DNA of 64,000 nucleotides, from NCBI RefSeq assembly GCF_016908635.1, contig NZ_JAFBEG010000009.1, positions 1 through 64,000 of the forward strand. The letters are read 5' to 3'. Of the stretch, positions 29,411-39,211 are shown piece by piece (the stretch's first letter is position 1; each line of letters starts with the position of its first letter). Source of the stretch: Sporohalobacter salinus (GTDB lineage Bacteria; Bacillota; Halanaerobiia; Halobacteroidales; Acetohalobiaceae). The position numbers were made by a program, and so were the translations under genes. Below the pieces are notes generated by a model, which worked only from the letters and a program-made list of their open reading frames with translations, did no database searches and had not been told where the DNA came from.

Positions 29411-29947
29411 ATGTCACGGATTGGACATTTACCGATTGAAATTCCAGAAAAGGTAGATATAACAGTTGAAAATAATATAGTTACTGTTAAAGGACCAAAA
29501 GGTGAATTAAGTAATAAGATTGATGAGCAGTTAGATATTACTCTTGAAGATGATGCCATTACCATTAATAGGGCTGAAGATTCTAAAGAAGCTAGATCAA
29601 TCCATGGTTTAAATAGAAGCCTACTTGTCAATATGGTTGAAGGAGTAACTGAAGGCTTCAAAAAAGAGTTAGAATTAAATGGTGTTGGATATAGAGTACA
29701 GAAGAAAGGTCAAGGTTTAGAACTACAAGTTGGATATTCTCATCCGGTAGTAATTGAATCAAAAGAGGGTATTAACTTGGAAGTAGAAGGTAATGATAAG
29801 ATTATAGTTAGCGGTGCTGATAAGCAGAAAGTTGGAGAGGTAGCTTCTAATATTAGATCAGTTCGTGAGCCTGAACCTTATGGCGGAAAAGGAATTAAGT
29901 ATGTTGATGAGCATATTAGACGAAAAGAAGGTAAGACTGCTGGTTAA
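29411..29947 (+). CDS. rplF: 50S ribosomal protein L6
   Basis: Protein near the sarcin-ricin loop and factor-binding site. The 178-residue protein starts [17 protein letters not shown] and ends with the conserved [28 protein letters not shown]-type tail. AGGAGGTGA precedes the ATG. It lies in standard spc order, 27 bases after rpsH and 31 before rplR. Confidence 0.97.
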   Translation: MSRIGHLPIEIPEKVDITVENNIVTVKGPKGELSNKIDEQLDITLEDDAITINRAEDSKEARSIHGLNRSLLVNMVEGVTEGFKKELELNGVGYRVQKKGQGLELQVGYSHPVVIESKEGINLEVEGNDKIIVSGADKQKVGEVASNIRSVREPEPYGGKGIKYVDEHIRRKEGKTAG

Positions 29948-29978
29948 TAGTTTTTATAGTTAAGGAAGGAGGATTTAT

Positions 29979-30329
29979 ATGAGCACAAGTAGAAAGAAAC
30001 GCCATCAGAGAATCCGAAATAAAATTAGTGGAACTCCTTTTAAACCTCGATTGAGTGTTTATCGCAGTTTGAAACATATTTATGCTCAATTAATTGATGA
30101 TTTATCAGGAGAGACACTAGCTTCAGCTTCTACTCAAGAACCTGAGATTAGGGATGATATTGATAATGGTAGTAATGTAGAAGCTGCTCGAATGGTAGGA
30201 GAATTAATAGCTGAACGTGCTTTAAAAGAGGACATTAAAGAAGTTGTCTTTGATCGCGGGGGCAATAAATATCATGGTCGAGTAAAAGCTTTAGCTGAAG
30301 CAGCTAGAGAGAATGGCCTAGAATTTTAA
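29979..30329 (+). CDS. rplR: 50S ribosomal protein L18
   Basis: 5S rRNA-binding protein of the central protuberance. The 116-residue protein has [15 protein letters not shown] near the N terminus, [19 protein letters not shown] and the C-terminal [28 protein letters not shown]-type segment. AAGGAGGA precedes the ATG. rpsE follows after 17 bases. Confidence 0.97.
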   Translation: MSTSRKKRHQRIRNKISGTPFKPRLSVYRSLKHIYAQLIDDLSGETLASASTQEPEIRDDIDNGSNVEAARMVGELIAERALKEDIKEVVFDRGGNKYHGRVKALAEAARENGLEF

Positions 30330-30346
30330 TAGAAGGAGGGAAGAAA

Positions 30347-30859
30347 GTGGCTATTAAGAAAAATATGATTGATCCCGATGAATTAGAATTAGATGAAAGA
30401 GTTGTTAATATTAATCGTGTATCGAAAGTAGTTAAAGGTGGTCGTCGATTCAGTTTTAGTTCCTTAGTAATTGTTGGTGATGGTAATGGGCATGTTGGAG
30501 CTGGAATTGGTAAAGCTAATGAGGTTCCAGGAGCTATTCAAAAAGGAATTGCTGCCGCCAAAAAGGAATTAGTTAAAGTTCCTTTAAAAGATACTACTAT
30601 TCCTCATGAAGTTACAGGTATCTTTGGAGCTGGGGAAGTATTACTTAAACCTGCTTCTGAAGGTACTGGAGTAATTGCCGGAGGACCTATTAGAGCAGTA
30701 GTTGAATTAGCTGGAATTGAAGATATTTTAACTAAGTCTTTAGGTAGTGATAATCCATTGAATATGGTTAATGCTGCTATTCAAGGACTAAAAGATATTA
30801 AAGATGTTGAAGAAGTTGCTAAATTAAGAGGAAAAAGCGTAGAAGAATTACTAGGATAA
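30347..30859 (+). CDS. rpsE: 30S ribosomal protein S5
   Basis: Helps line the mRNA entry channel and maintain decoding fidelity. The 170-residue protein has [35 protein letters not shown]-type double-stranded-RNA-binding sequence and the second-domain [12 protein letters not shown] and [12 protein letters not shown] segments. The start is GTG at 30347 after AAGGAGGG. Unusually, the next gene is rplO: rpmD (L30), which normally sits here, is missing. Confidence 0.97.
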   Translation: MAIKKNMIDPDELELDERVVNINRVSKVVKGGRRFSFSSLVIVGDGNGHVGAGIGKANEVPGAIQKGIAAAKKELVKVPLKDTTIPHEVTGIFGAGEVLLKPASEGTGVIAGGPIRAVVELAGIEDILTKSLGSDNPLNMVNAAIQGLKDIKDVEEVAKLRGKSVEELLG

Positions 30860-30898
30860 CTGTTAATATAAAAATTAGTTTTTTGGGAGGTGAAGTCA

Positions 30899-31339
30899 GT
30901 GAAATTACATGATTTACAGCCTGCTAAAGGAGCTAAAAAGAAGCGCAAGCGCAAAGGACGTGGAATGAGTTCTGGCAGCGGGAAAACAGCCGGACGTGGG
31001 ACTAAAGGACAGAATGCTCGTAGCGGCGGTGGAGTAAGACCTGGATTTGAAGGTGGTCAGACTCCTTACTTTAAGCGATTTCCTAAGTATGGATTTACAA
31101 ATAAGTTTAGAACTGAATATGCTGAAGTAAATGTTAAAGATTTAAATAGATTTGATGAAGGAACAGAAGTTACGCCTGAAGTATTAGTAGAAGCCGGAGT
31201 AGTATCCAAAGTTAAAGATGGAATTAAGATCTTGGGTGACGGTGAGTTAGATATTGAATTGAAAGTTAAAGCACACGGTTTTACTAAATCAGCAGCAGAG
31301 AAGATTGAAGCAGCTGGCGGTGAAGCTGAAGTGATTTAA
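30899..31339 (+). CDS. rplO: 50S ribosomal protein L15
   Basis: Late-assembling large-subunit protein. The 146-residue protein starts [20 protein letters not shown] and has the glycine-rich [19 protein letters not shown] loop and [17 protein letters not shown] near 60. The GTG at 30899 is preferred over the in-frame GTG at 30890 because that one overlaps the GGGAGG ribosome site. It lies 39 bases after rpsE with no room for rpmD, and 20 before secY. Confidence 0.96.
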   Translation: MKLHDLQPAKGAKKKRKRKGRGMSSGSGKTAGRGTKGQNARSGGGVRPGFEGGQTPYFKRFPKYGFTNKFRTEYAEVNVKDLNRFDEGTEVTPEVLVEAGVVSKVKDGIKILGDGELDIELKVKAHGFTKSAAEKIEAAGGEAEVI

Positions 31340-31359
31340 AGCAGAGGTGATTTTAAATA

Positions 31360-32619
31360 ATGTTATCCGCTTTAACTAATTCTTTAAAAGTTAAAGGGTT
31401 GCGGGAAAAAATATTCTTTATTTTAGCTATGATTGCTGTTTATAGAATTGGAGCGCATATTCCGGTTCCTGGTGTTGATCCAGCCAGATTGAGTGAGTTA
31501 TTTCAACAAGGCGGTTTATTAGGATTTTTGGATATGTTTTCTGGGGGAGCTTTACGAAGATTTACAATCTTTGCTATGAGTATTAACCCTTACATTACTG
31601 CTTCGATTATTATGCAATTATTGACAGTTGTAATTCCTAAATTAGAGGAATTATCTAAACAGGGACAGGAAGGTAAAAAAGCTATAGCCCAATATACTAG
31701 ATATGCAACAGTAGTTTTGGCCTTAATTCAAGGTTTTGGAATTACACTTTGGATTAAAAATTTAGGTGCTATTGCTAATCCAAGTTACTTTAATCTATTT
31801 ACGATTATAATGACTTTAACTGCTGGGACTGCTTTTTTAATGTGGCTTGGTGAGCAGATTACTGATAAAGGAATCGGGAATGGAATTTCAATTATTATTT
31901 TTGCTTCAGTTATTTCCCGCGCTCCTTCAGCAGTTATAGGAATATTCCGTAAATTACAAGTAGGGACTATTAATATCTTTAATGTAATCTTCTTCTTGTT
32001 GATTGCAGTTGTGGTTGTAGCAGCGATTATTTATATTCAACAGGGAGAGCGTAAAATTCCAGTTCAGTATTCTAAGCGGGTTGTTGGACGTAAAGTATAC
32101 GGAGGACAGAGCACTCATATTCCGCTAAAGATTAATCAGGCGGGAGTAATTCCGGTTATTTTTGCTTCATCAGTATTATTATTTCCGGCAACTATTGCTA
32201 AGATCTTACCGTATGATTGGGCTCAATCTATAGCCAATATGTTAAGCCCAGGGTCTGTGCTGTATACTGTAATTTATGCGTTGTTAATTGTCTTTTTCAC
32301 TTATTTCTATACAGCTATTCAATTCAACCCGCGTGAAGTAGCTGATAATATTAAGCAGAATGGTGGTTTTGTGCCGGGGCGTCGTCCAGGAAGACCAACT
32401 GCTGAATATTTAGACCGGATTTTGACTAGAATTACTTTAGCGGGAGCAATCTTTTTAGCAGGTGTAGCAGTGTTACCGAATATTGTAATGCCGCTTACTG
32501 GAATACAAGTTAGATTTGGTGGAACAGCACTGCTTATTGTAATTGGTGTTGCGTTACAGACTATGAAAGAAATTGAGACTCACTTACTGCAGCGCCATTA
32601 TCAAGGATTTATGGAATAA
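31360..32619 (+). CDS. secY: Preprotein translocase subunit SecY
   Basis: Ten-helix channel protein of the Sec translocon. The 419-residue length is typical of Firmicutes. Conserved points are the IPVPGVD segment before the plug, the [15 protein letters not shown] second helix, and the cytoplasmic C5 loop [21 protein letters not shown] near 326-346 that engages SecA and ribosomes. AGAGGTGA precedes the ATG. It sits at the classic rplO-secY-adk-map junction. Confidence 0.97.
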   Translation: MLSALTNSLKVKGLREKIFFILAMIAVYRIGAHIPVPGVDPARLSELFQQGGLLGFLDMFSGGALRRFTIFAMSINPYITASIIMQLLTVVIPKLEELSKQGQEGKKAIAQYTRYATVVLALIQGFGITLWIKNLGAIANPSYFNLFTIIMTLTAGTAFLMWLGEQITDKGIGNGISIIIFASVISRAPSAVIGIFRKLQVGTINIFNVIFFLLIAVVVVAAIIYIQQGERKIPVQYSKRVVGRKVYGGQSTHIPLKINQAGVIPVIFASSVLLFPATIAKILPYDWAQSIANMLSPGSVLYTVIYALLIVFFTYFYTAIQFNPREVADNIKQNGGFVPGRRPGRPTAEYLDRILTRITLAGAIFLAGVAVLPNIVMPLTGIQVRFGGTALLIVIGVALQTMKEIETHLLQRHYQGFME

Positions 32620-32653
32620 GAGTTTAGAGATTACATCTAGAGGAGTGATTGAG

Positions 32654-33295
32654 GTGCATATAATTTTAGTGGGACCTCCGGGGGCTGGAAAAGGTACTCA
32701 AGCAGCTAATCTGGTTGATGAGTTTGGAGTACCACATATTGCTACTGGAGATATATTTAGGTCTGCTATTAAGAATAAAACTCAATTGGGCAAGAAAGCA
32801 AAAGAGTATATTGATCAGGGGCAATTAGTTCCTGATGAAGTTACTATTGGAATTGTCGAAGAGAGGTTATCTGAGGATGACTGTCAGGAAGGATTTATTT
32901 TGGATGGTTTTCCTAGAACAGTAACTCAAGCTGATGCCTTAAATGATATCTTAGCTGATTTAAATATTAAATTAGATACTGTTTTAAATATTGAAGTCAG
33001 TGAAGAAGAAGTTGTTAGAAGATTATCAGGTAGAAGAATTTGTAGTGAATGTGGTGCTAGTTATCATCTTGAATTTAATCCACCTCAAGATAAGAATATC
33101 TGTGATAAATGTAGTGGTGAGCTTTATCAGCGAGAAGATGATGAGCCAGAAACTATTAAAGAACGACTTGAGGTTTATAAGGAGCAGACAGAACCGCTAA
33201 TTAATTATTATAAAGAAAAAGGAATTTTAAAGTCAATTAATGGAGAAGCAGTTCCTCAGGAAGTCTTTACTAGAATAAAACAGGAGTTATCATAA
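32654..33295 (+). CDS. adk: Adenylate kinase
   Basis: Interconverts ATP + AMP and 2 ADP. The 213-residue protein starts with the P-loop [11 protein letters not shown] (residues 7-17), has the AMP-binding TGDIFR and the DGFPRT motif. Its long lid contains CSEC and CDKC, the four-cysteine zinc-binding lid of Gram-positive adenylate kinases. The GTG at 32654 is used: the in-frame extension back to 32573 overlaps secY and lacks homology. The stop overlaps the map ATG by one base. Confidence 0.96.
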   Translation: MHIILVGPPGAGKGTQAANLVDEFGVPHIATGDIFRSAIKNKTQLGKKAKEYIDQGQLVPDEVTIGIVEERLSEDDCQEGFILDGFPRTVTQADALNDILADLNIKLDTVLNIEVSEEEVVRRLSGRRICSECGASYHLEFNPPQDKNICDKCSGELYQREDDEPETIKERLEVYKEQTEPLINYYKEKGILKSINGEAVPQEVFTRIKQELS

Positions 33296-34041
33296 TGATT
33301 ATTCGTAAATCTAATCGAGAGCTGGATTTAATGCGGACTCCTAATAAGATTGTAGCCGAGACGCATGAGTTTTTGGCGGAAAAGATTGCGCCTGGTATTA
33401 CAACTAAGGAGCTAGATAGATTAGCCGAAGAATTTATCCGTGATTATGATGCAGAACCTGCATTTAAAGGTTATCAAGGATTTCCTGCTACAGTCTGTGT
33501 AGCAGTTAATGAACAGGTTGTACATGGAATTCCTGGACAGCGATGTCTTGAATCAGGTGATATTATTGGACTGGATTTAGGTGCAGTTAAGCATGGCTAT
33601 TATGGGGATGCAGCTCGAACGTTAGCTGTAGGAGATATCTCCAAGCAGGCTCAAGAATTAATGCAAGTAACTAAAGATGCTTTAGAGTTAGGAATTGAGC
33701 AAGCAGTAGAAGGAAATAAGTTATCGGATATTTCTCATGCGGTGCAGACTCATGCAGAAGCTGCTGATTTTTCTGTAGTTAGAAGATTTGTTGGACATGG
33801 AATTGGTACTGAGATGCATGAAAGTCCACAGATACCTAACTATGGTCCTCCAGGTCGAGGCCCAACTTTAAAAGCGGGTATGACTTTGGCTATAGAGCCG
33901 ATGGTCAATGTTGGTGGCTATAAGGTAGAGACACTGGATGATGGGTGGACGGTTGTTACTAAAGACCGGGAATTATCATCCCATTTTGAACACACGATTG
34001 CTATTACTGAAAGTGGTCCAGAGATCTTGACTTTGATTTAG
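33295..34041 (+). CDS. map: Methionine aminopeptidase, type I
   Basis: Removes the initiator methionine from nascent proteins using a dinuclear metal site. The 248-residue protein has the substrate His in VVHGIP near 80, metal Asp residues in DLGAVKHGYYGDAAR near 96-110, His in VGHGIGTEMHE near 170, and Glu in IEPM and at SHFEHTIAI. It starts at the overlapping TAATG of adk, so the two are translationally coupled. An infA promoter follows. Confidence 0.96.
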   Translation: MIIRKSNRELDLMRTPNKIVAETHEFLAEKIAPGITTKELDRLAEEFIRDYDAEPAFKGYQGFPATVCVAVNEQVVHGIPGQRCLESGDIIGLDLGAVKHGYYGDAARTLAVGDISKQAQELMQVTKDALELGIEQAVEGNKLSDISHAVQTHAEAADFSVVRRFVGHGIGTEMHESPQIPNYGPPGRGPTLKAGMTLAIEPMVNVGGYKVETLDDGWTVVTKDRELSSHFEHTIAITESGPEILTLI

Positions 34042-34042
34042 A

Positions 34043-34072
34043 TTGCATATCCGTAAGAATTTGTGGTATAAT
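34043..34072 (+). promoter_or_regulatory. Internal promoter before infA
   Basis: TTGCAT at 34043-34048, an 18-base spacer ending TGg, and TATAAT at 34067-34072 (extended -10), 37 bases before the infA ATG. It would give infA and the alpha-operon genes an extra start inside the long ribosomal run. Confidence 0.7.
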
Positions 34073-34109
34073 ATAGCATTGAGATTAATAAGGAGGTTGA
34101 ATCGGTTTA

Positions 34110-34331
34110 ATGTCAAAAGAAGACCCAATTGAAGTGGAAGGTACGGTTGTTGAACCTTTGCCTAACGCTAAATTTCGAGTAGAATTAGATAATGGTCATA
34201 AAGTTTTAGCCCACGTATCAGGTAAAATGCGAATGAATTTTATTAGAATTCTTCCGGGAGATAAAGTAACAGTCGAGTTATCTCCATATGATTTAGATCG
34301 TGGTCGAATCACTTATCGCCATAAATCCTAA
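34110..34331 (+). CDS. infA: Translation initiation factor IF-1
   Basis: OB-fold factor that occupies the 30S A site during initiation. The 73-residue protein has [34 protein letters not shown]-type sequence and the [13 protein letters not shown] segment, all standard. AAGGAGG lies 13 bases before the ATG. It follows map and precedes rpmJ, as in Bacillus. Confidence 0.97.
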   Translation: MSKEDPIEVEGTVVEPLPNAKFRVELDNGHKVLAHVSGKMRMNFIRILPGDKVTVELSPYDLDRGRITYRHKS

Positions 34332-34377
34332 TCTTTGGTTATTTGGTTGAATTAAGTTGTAAAGAGGAGGGTAAACT

Positions 34378-34491
34378 ATGAAAGTTCGACCATCAGTTAA
34401 GCCTATTTGTGATAAATGTAAAGTTGTTCGTAGAAAAGGTAGAGTCTATGTGATTTGTGAGAATCCTAAGCATAAACAACGTCAAGGTTAA
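34378..34491 (+). CDS. rpmJ: 50S ribosomal protein L36
   Basis: Smallest ribosomal protein, needed for late 50S structure. The 37-residue protein starts [14 protein letters not shown] and ends KHKQRQG. It keeps Cys11, Cys14, Cys27 and His32, the zinc ligands of the C+ form. GAGGAGGG lies 8 bases before the ATG. It is short and easily missed, but length, motif and the infA-rpmJ-rpsM order leave little doubt. Confidence 0.96.
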   Translation: MKVRPSVKPICDKCKVVRRKGRVYVICENPKHKQRQG

Positions 34492-34526
34492 TTAAATTAT
34501 AAAATTACGATTTGGAGGTGTAAAAT

Positions 34527-34898
34527 ATGGCCCGTATTGAAGGTGTTGATCTACCTCGAGATAAAAGAGTTGAAATTGGGTTAACTTATATTTATGGAAT
34601 TGGACGTTCTACTGCACAGGATATTATAGAAGAAACAGGATTGGATTCTGATACAAGAGTTAGAGATTTGACAGAAGAAGAGGTTGCTAAATTAAGAAAA
34701 GTAATTGATGAAGAATATATTGTTGAAGGTGAATTAAGACGAGAAATTCGAAGTGATATTAAACGATTAAAGGATATCGGTTGTTATCGAGGGATTAGAC
34801 ATAAGAAAGGATTGCCGGTTCGAGGACAGAGAACTCAAACTAATGCTAGAACTCGTAAAGGACCAAAGCAGACAGTAGGAGTTAAACAAGGTACGTAA
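34527..34898 (+). CDS. rpsM: 30S ribosomal protein S13
   Basis: Head protein contacting P-site tRNA and forming bridges to the large subunit. The 123-residue protein has [26 protein letters not shown]-type N terminus and the C-terminal [19 protein letters not shown] segment. GGAGGTG precedes the ATG. It follows rpmJ by 35 bases and precedes rpsK by 24. Confidence 0.97.
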   Translation: MARIEGVDLPRDKRVEIGLTYIYGIGRSTAQDIIEETGLDSDTRVRDLTEEEVAKLRKVIDEEYIVEGELRREIRSDIKRLKDIGCYRGIRHKKGLPVRGQRTQTNARTRKGPKQTVGVKQGT

Positions 34899-34922
34899 TT
34901 ATTTGAATAAGGAGGGAAATCA

Positions 34923-35303
34923 ATGGCACGTCGAAAGAATGAAAGAAAAGCTAAACATGTAACAAAAGGTCAAGCTCATATTTGTTCTACTTTCAACAAT
35001 ACAATTGTAAGTTTGACTGATGATCAAGGCAATGTTATTTCTTGGTCTAGTGCCGGGAATTTAGGTTTTAAGGGAACTAAAAAAAGCACTCCATATGCAG
35101 CGCAGATGGCTGCTGAAGACGCAGCTAAAGAAGCTATGGAGCATGGTTTAAAAAAAGTGAAAGTTTATGTTAAAGGACCAGGTGCTGGTAGAGAAGCTGC
35201 AGTAAGAGCTTTGCAGTCTACTGGGCTAGAAATTGATTTAATTAAGGATGTAACGCCTATTCCACATAATGGTTGTCGGCCACCAAAGCGTCGTCGCGTT
35301 TAA
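34923..35303 (+). CDS. rpsK: 30S ribosomal protein S11
   Basis: Platform protein near the E site. The 126-residue protein has [18 protein letters not shown] near 18-35, [14 protein letters not shown] and the C-terminal [25 protein letters not shown] precedes the ATG. rpsD follows after 35 bases. Confidence 0.97.
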   Translation: MARRKNERKAKHVTKGQAHICSTFNNTIVSLTDDQGNVISWSSAGNLGFKGTKKSTPYAAQMAAEDAAKEAMEHGLKKVKVYVKGPGAGREAAVRALQSTGLEIDLIKDVTPIPHNGCRPPKRRRV

Positions 35304-35338
35304 ATAAATTATTAAGTAATTGGAGGTGTAAAGGAAAA

Positions 35339-35965
35339 ATGGCAAGAGATACTAAAGCTGTTTGTAGAAAATGTCGTCGTGAAGGAGAAAAGTTATTTTT
35401 AAAAGGAGAAAGATGTTTTTCTGATAAATGTGCTATTGAAAGACGCCCATATGCACCAGGGGAACAGGGTAATAAAAGACAGAAACTATCTGAATTTGGT
35501 GTGCAATTAAGAGAAAAGCAGAAAGTAAGGAAAATTTATGGAGTTTCTGAGAATCAATTTAGAAAGTATTTTGAAATGGCAGATACTAAGCCAGGTATTA
35601 CTGGGGAAAACTTCTTAAAGATCTTAGAATCTAGATTTGATAATGTAGTTTATAGATTAGGATTTGCTGCTTCAAGAAATGAAGCAAGACAACTTGTTCG
35701 CCATGGACACTTTTTAGTTAATGGAGAGCAGGTAGATATTCCTTCTTATTTATTAGAAGAGGGGGATGAAGTTGAAGTTAAAGATTCTAGTAAGGATATG
35801 AAACGTATGCAGGAAATTGTTGAATTTACTGGTCAGCAAAATATTGCGGCTTGGTTAGAAGTTAATCTAGAGGATAAAACAGGTAAGATTTTAAAAGAAC
35901 CTGAAAGAGAAGATATTGATATTCCAGTGCGAGAGCAATTAATTGTAGAGTTTTACTCTAGATAA
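35339..35965 (+). CDS. rpsD: 30S ribosomal protein S4
   Basis: Primary assembly protein of the 5' domain and general RNA-binding regulator. The 208-residue protein keeps the N-terminal zinc cysteines (CRKC near 9-12, then two more near 26-31) and an S4 domain with SRNEARQLVRHGHFLVNG near 107-124. The ATG at 35339 follows GGAGGTG; the in-frame extension back to 35273 overlaps rpsK and is spurious. S4 represses the alpha operon in other bacteria. Confidence 0.96.
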   Translation: MARDTKAVCRKCRREGEKLFLKGERCFSDKCAIERRPYAPGEQGNKRQKLSEFGVQLREKQKVRKIYGVSENQFRKYFEMADTKPGITGENFLKILESRFDNVVYRLGFAASRNEARQLVRHGHFLVNGEQVDIPSYLLEEGDEVEVKDSSKDMKRMQEIVEFTGQQNIAAWLEVNLEDKTGKILKEPEREDIDIPVREQLIVEFYSR

Positions 35966-35991
35966 TTTTAATGAACTTCGTAGTCTTTTAT

Positions 35992-36022
35992 GTTACCTTT
36001 TTTTGTAATTTATTAAGGTAAC
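35992..36022 (+). promoter_or_regulatory. Hairpin between rpsD and rpoA
   Basis: Perfect eight-base arms 35992-35999 and 36015-36022 with a T-rich 15-base loop; no T-run follows. It lies in the 123-base rpsD-rpoA gap, which holds no gene. It may be an mRNA-processing or protein-binding site, but nothing proves it. Confidence 0.35.
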
Positions 36023-36088
36023 TGTAATTTAGGCCCTCAATATTTGTTAGTAAATTTCTGGACTTTTAAGGGAGGGGTTTAATAAATA

Positions 36089-37033
36089 ATGATAGAATTT
36101 GAGAAGCCTACGATTGAAAGAATAGAATCAAATGATACCTATGGTAAATTTGTAATTACTCCATTAGAACGTGGTTATGGTATTACTTTGGGAAATTCTT
36201 TGCGTAGAATTATGTTATCTTCATTACCAGGGACAGCTCCTACATCAGTAAAGATTGAAGGGGTAGAGCATGAATTTACAACTATACCTGGAGTAGTAGA
36301 AGATGTAGCCGATATTGTTTTGAATTTAAAGGAACTGATTCTTAAAATGGAATCAGAAGAACCAGAGGTTTTACGTTTAAGTGCTTCAGGAGAAGGAAAG
36401 GTAACTGCTGATGAGTTTAGTGTTAGTGGGAATATAGAAATTTTTAATCCTGATCAGCATATAGCTACTTTAAGTGATGATGGAAAGTTGGATATGGAAG
36501 TAACAGTTGAAAAAGGTAGAGGTTATGTTTCTGCTGAAGAGAATAAAGATGATGAAGAACATATTATTGGAGTAATTCCTATGGACTCATCTTTTTCTCC
36601 AATTAAGAGAGTTAACTTTGATGTAGATGATGTTCGAGTAGGTAAAAGAACTGATTTAGATAAATTGACTTTAGAAGTTAACACTGACGGGAGTTTGACT
36701 CCGGAAGAAGCAGTTAGTTTAGCTGCTAAAGTACTTGATGAACATTTAGACCTCTTAATTAATCTCAATGAAGAAATTACTGATGTAGATTTAATGGTTG
36801 AAAAGGAAGAAGAGGAAAAAGATAAGGTTCTAGAAACAACTATTGAAGAATTAGACTTATCAGTACGTTCCTCTAATTGTCTAAAAAGAGCTGGAATTGA
36901 TAATGTAGAAGAATTAACAGAACAGACTGAAGATGACTTAATGAAGGTTAGAAATCTAGGAAAGAAATCCTTACAGGAGATCAAAGATAAATTAGCGGAA
37001 CTTGATCTTTCCTTAAAAAGACCTGAGATATAA
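36089..37033 (+). CDS. rpoA: DNA-directed RNA polymerase subunit alpha
   Basis: Dimerises to scaffold RNA polymerase; its C-terminal domain binds UP elements and activators. The 314-residue protein has the N-terminal domain ([19 protein letters not shown] near 30-48; [12 protein letters not shown] near 175) and a C-terminal domain with [16 protein letters not shown] near 250 and LGKKSLQEI near 291. GGGAGGGG precedes the ATG. It is followed by rplQ in the standard alpha-operon order. Confidence 0.98.
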   Translation: MIEFEKPTIERIESNDTYGKFVITPLERGYGITLGNSLRRIMLSSLPGTAPTSVKIEGVEHEFTTIPGVVEDVADIVLNLKELILKMESEEPEVLRLSASGEGKVTADEFSVSGNIEIFNPDQHIATLSDDGKLDMEVTVEKGRGYVSAEENKDDEEHIIGVIPMDSSFSPIKRVNFDVDDVRVGKRTDLDKLTLEVNTDGSLTPEEAVSLAAKVLDEHLDLLINLNEEITDVDLMVEKEEEEKDKVLETTIEELDLSVRSSNCLKRAGIDNVEELTEQTEDDLMKVRNLGKKSLQEIKDKLAELDLSLKRPEI

Positions 37034-37053
37034 AGTAGTAAAGGAGGGATATA

Positions 37054-37395
37054 ATGGCACCGAAGAAGTTAAGTCGAAAAGGATCACAACGTAAAGCTTT
37101 ATTAAGGAGTTTGATGGTTTCATTATTTAAAAATGATCGCATTGAAACAACTGAACCTAAAGCTAAAGAAACTCAGCGAACAGCAGAGAAATTAATTACA
37201 ACTGCTAAGGATGATACTCGTAATGCTCGTAAGAAAGCTATGAGTATATTAAATGATAAAGAGGCAGTAACTAGATTGTTTGAGGAAGTTGCACCGAGAT
37301 TTATGGAACGACCTGGAGGATATACAAGAGTATTAAAGTTAGGGTCACGCCGCGGTGATGGCGCTAAAATGGCCATTTTGGAGTTAGTAGAATAG
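37054..37395 (+). CDS. rplQ: 50S ribosomal protein L17
   Basis: Exit-tunnel-region large-subunit protein. The 113-residue protein has SQRKALLRSLMVSLFKNDRIETT near 11-33, the AKETQRTAEKLIT segment and the C-terminal YTRVLKLGSRRGDGAKMAILEL. AAGGAGGG precedes the ATG. It is the last gene of the ribosomal run before the structured gap at 37396-37543. Confidence 0.97.
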   Translation: MAPKKLSRKGSQRKALLRSLMVSLFKNDRIETTEPKAKETQRTAEKLITTAKDDTRNARKKAMSILNDKEAVTRLFEEVAPRFMERPGGYTRVLKLGSRRGDGAKMAILELVE

Positions 37396-37421
37396 ATAAC
37401 TTCATAATTTTAAATCCTAGA

Positions 37422-37520
37422 CAGCCATGATATAATAGGTTACTTTGTCTGAGATAATAACTGCGGCCGAAGCTGTGAATTTCGGCCGTAAAGTTATTGT
37501 TTTATAAATGGCTGTTTTTT
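37422..37520 (+). terminator. Compound terminator after rplQ, containing an inner GC-rich hairpin
   Basis: Outer arms CAGCCAT (37422-37428) and ATGGCTG (37508-37514), extended by TATAA/TTATA, are followed by six Ts. Inside is a second GC-rich hairpin with CGGCCGAA pairing with TTCGGCCG, plus AATAACT pairing with AGTTATT. The arrangement would end transcription of the ribosomal run before the ecf genes. Confidence 0.7.
37428..37436 (+). promoter_or_regulatory. Possible extended -10 promoter for ecfA1
   Basis: TGa directly before TATAAT (37431-37436), but the -35 position (37408-37413) reads TTTTAA, a poor match. The -10 lies in the 5' arm of the rplQ terminator. A transcript starting near 37443 would lack that arm and so could escape the outer terminator. 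Confidence 0.45.
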
Positions 37521-37543
37521 GTATGGAGTAAGGGTGAAAATTA

Positions 37544-38380
37544 ATGGAACCGTTAATTGAATTAAAGAATCTTTGTTATAAATATGAGGGACAGTCAAAA
37601 GAAGATTGGGCTGTAAATAATATTAATTTGGAAATAAACTCTGGCGAGTTTATAGCTATTGTTGGTCATAATGGATCCGGAAAGTCTACTTTAGCAAAAT
37701 TATTAAATGGATTGCTCCTTCCTACTAAAGGGGAAGTTAGAGTAGGTGGTAAGTCGACTGCTAATGAAGATGAATTATGGCAGATTAGACAGCAGCTAGG
37801 AATGGTCTTTCAGAATCCTGATAACCAATTAGTAGCTAATATTGTAGAAGAGGATGTAGCTTTTGGTCCAGAGAACTTAGGGGTACCTTCTAGTGAAATC
37901 AAGAAACGAGTTAAGGAAGCTTTAGAATTAGTAAGAATGGATAATTTTACTCGCCATGCTCCACATAAGCTGTCAGGTGGACAAAAACAGAGAGTAGCTA
38001 TTGCCGGGGTTATTGCCATGAGGCCTGATTGTCTTGTTTTGGATGAACCAACAGCTATGTTAGATCCTGTTGGGAGATCAGAAGTAATCGAGACAGTAGA
38101 GAAGCTTAATCGTGAAGAAGGATTGACAACTATCTATATTACTCATTTTATGGATGAAATTATTAATGCAGACCGCATTTTAGTCTTTGAAGCAGGAGAA
38201 GTAGCACTATCGGGAACACCAGCTGAAATCTTTTCCCAGGTTGATAAGATTAAAGAACTGGCTTTAGAAGTACCTCAGATAACTGAGCTAGCTTATGAAC
38301 TTAAGAAATCGGGTATAGATATTGCTGAGGACATCTTTAGTATTGATAGGTTGGTGGAAGAGATATGTTCATTGAAGTAA
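37544..38380 (+). CDS. ecfA1: ECF transporter ATPase EcfA1
   Basis: ATPase subunit of an energy-coupling-factor transporter, which powers uptake of vitamins or metals through interchangeable S-components. The 278-residue protein has Walker [10 protein letters not shown] near 42-50, the Q loop FQNPDNQ, signature LSGGQKQR near 145 and Walker [22 protein letters not shown] gives a modest ribosome site. It overlaps the second ATPase gene by 16 bases. No S-component gene is in the window, so the substrate is unknown. Confidence 0.95.
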   Translation: MEPLIELKNLCYKYEGQSKEDWAVNNINLEINSGEFIAIVGHNGSGKSTLAKLLNGLLLPTKGEVRVGGKSTANEDELWQIRQQLGMVFQNPDNQLVANIVEEDVAFGPENLGVPSSEIKKRVKEALELVRMDNFTRHAPHKLSGGQKQRVAIAGVIAMRPDCLVLDEPTAMLDPVGRSEVIETVEKLNREEGLTTIYITHFMDEIINADRILVFEAGEVALSGTPAEIFSQVDKIKELALEVPQITELAYELKKSGIDIAEDIFSIDRLVEEICSLK

Positions 38381-39207
38381 AAGATGTAAATCATTCTTAT
38401 GAAGATTCTGATGGAAGAGCTTTAAAGAATATTAATTTTTCCATTCCAAAAGGTGAATTTATTGGTTTAATTGGCCATACTGGATCAGGTAAATCGACTT
38501 TAGTCCAGTTGTTAAATAGATTAATAATGCCAACTGATGGAAAAGTAATTATTAATGGAGAGGATATAACTGCTGAGGATGCAGATTTAAAGTCAATTAG
38601 ACGTCAAGTAGGATTAGTTTTTCAGTATCCTGAACATCAACTTTTTGAAGAAACAGTTTATAAAGATGTTGCTTTTGGTCCTAATAATCTGAATTTAGCT
38701 GATGATGAGATTGATAAACGAGTTAAAGAAGCGTTGAATTCGGTAAATCTTGATTATGATAACTTCAAAGATCGCTCGCCTTTTAAGTTAAGCGGAGGAC
38801 AACAGCGTCGGGTGGCTATTGCTGGTGTATTAGCTATGCAGCCGGAGGTTTTAATTTTGGATGAGCCTACAGCTGGTTTAGATCCTAAAACCAGATCTGA
38901 ATTAATGGATGAGATAATTAAGCTTAAAGAAGAATTTGGGTTGACTATTATTTTAGTTTCTCATCGTATGGAAGAAGTATTCCAACTAGCTAATAGAATT
39001 TTAGTTTTACATCAGGGAGAATTAGCCTTTGATGAAGCACCAGGAGAATTAGCCAATAAATATCAGCAATTAGAACAGATAGGTTTAGGACTTCCCAAAG
39101 TAACAAAGGTTCTATTTGCTTTGCAGGAACGTAATTATGATCTCAAATCAAATCTGTTTAATGTTCAGGCTGCTAAAGAAGAAATTATTAAGGCAGTAAG
39201 GGGTTAA
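38365..39207 (+). CDS. ecfA2: ECF transporter ATPase EcfA2
   Basis: Partner ATPase of the same ECF module. The 280-residue protein has Walker [10 protein letters not shown] near 37-45, the Q loop [13 protein letters not shown] (the EcfA2-type motif), signature LSGGQQRR and Walker [14 protein letters not shown]. It begins inside the end of ecfA1, so the two are coupled and made in equal amounts, as needed for the A1-A2 heterodimer. ecfT starts 4 bases later. Confidence 0.95.
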   Translation: MFIEVKDVNHSYEDSDGRALKNINFSIPKGEFIGLIGHTGSGKSTLVQLLNRLIMPTDGKVIINGEDITAEDADLKSIRRQVGLVFQYPEHQLFEETVYKDVAFGPNNLNLADDEIDKRVKEALNSVNLDYDNFKDRSPFKLSGGQQRRVAIAGVLAMQPEVLILDEPTAGLDPKTRSELMDEIIKLKEEFGLTIILVSHRMEEVFQLANRILVLHQGELAFDEAPGELANKYQQLEQIGLGLPKVTKVLFALQERNYDLKSNLFNVQAAKEEIIKAVRG

Positions 39208-39211
39208 AGAT

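Noticed and set aside
30860-30898. A hidden rpmD between rpsE and rplO
   Set aside because: The gap is too short for any L30 protein and holds no L30-like sequence.
36523-36984. 153-residue reading frame on the minus strand inside rpoA
   Set aside because: Exact antisense shadow of a highly conserved gene, serine/leucine-rich as expected from reverse-complemented acidic codons, with no ribosome site.
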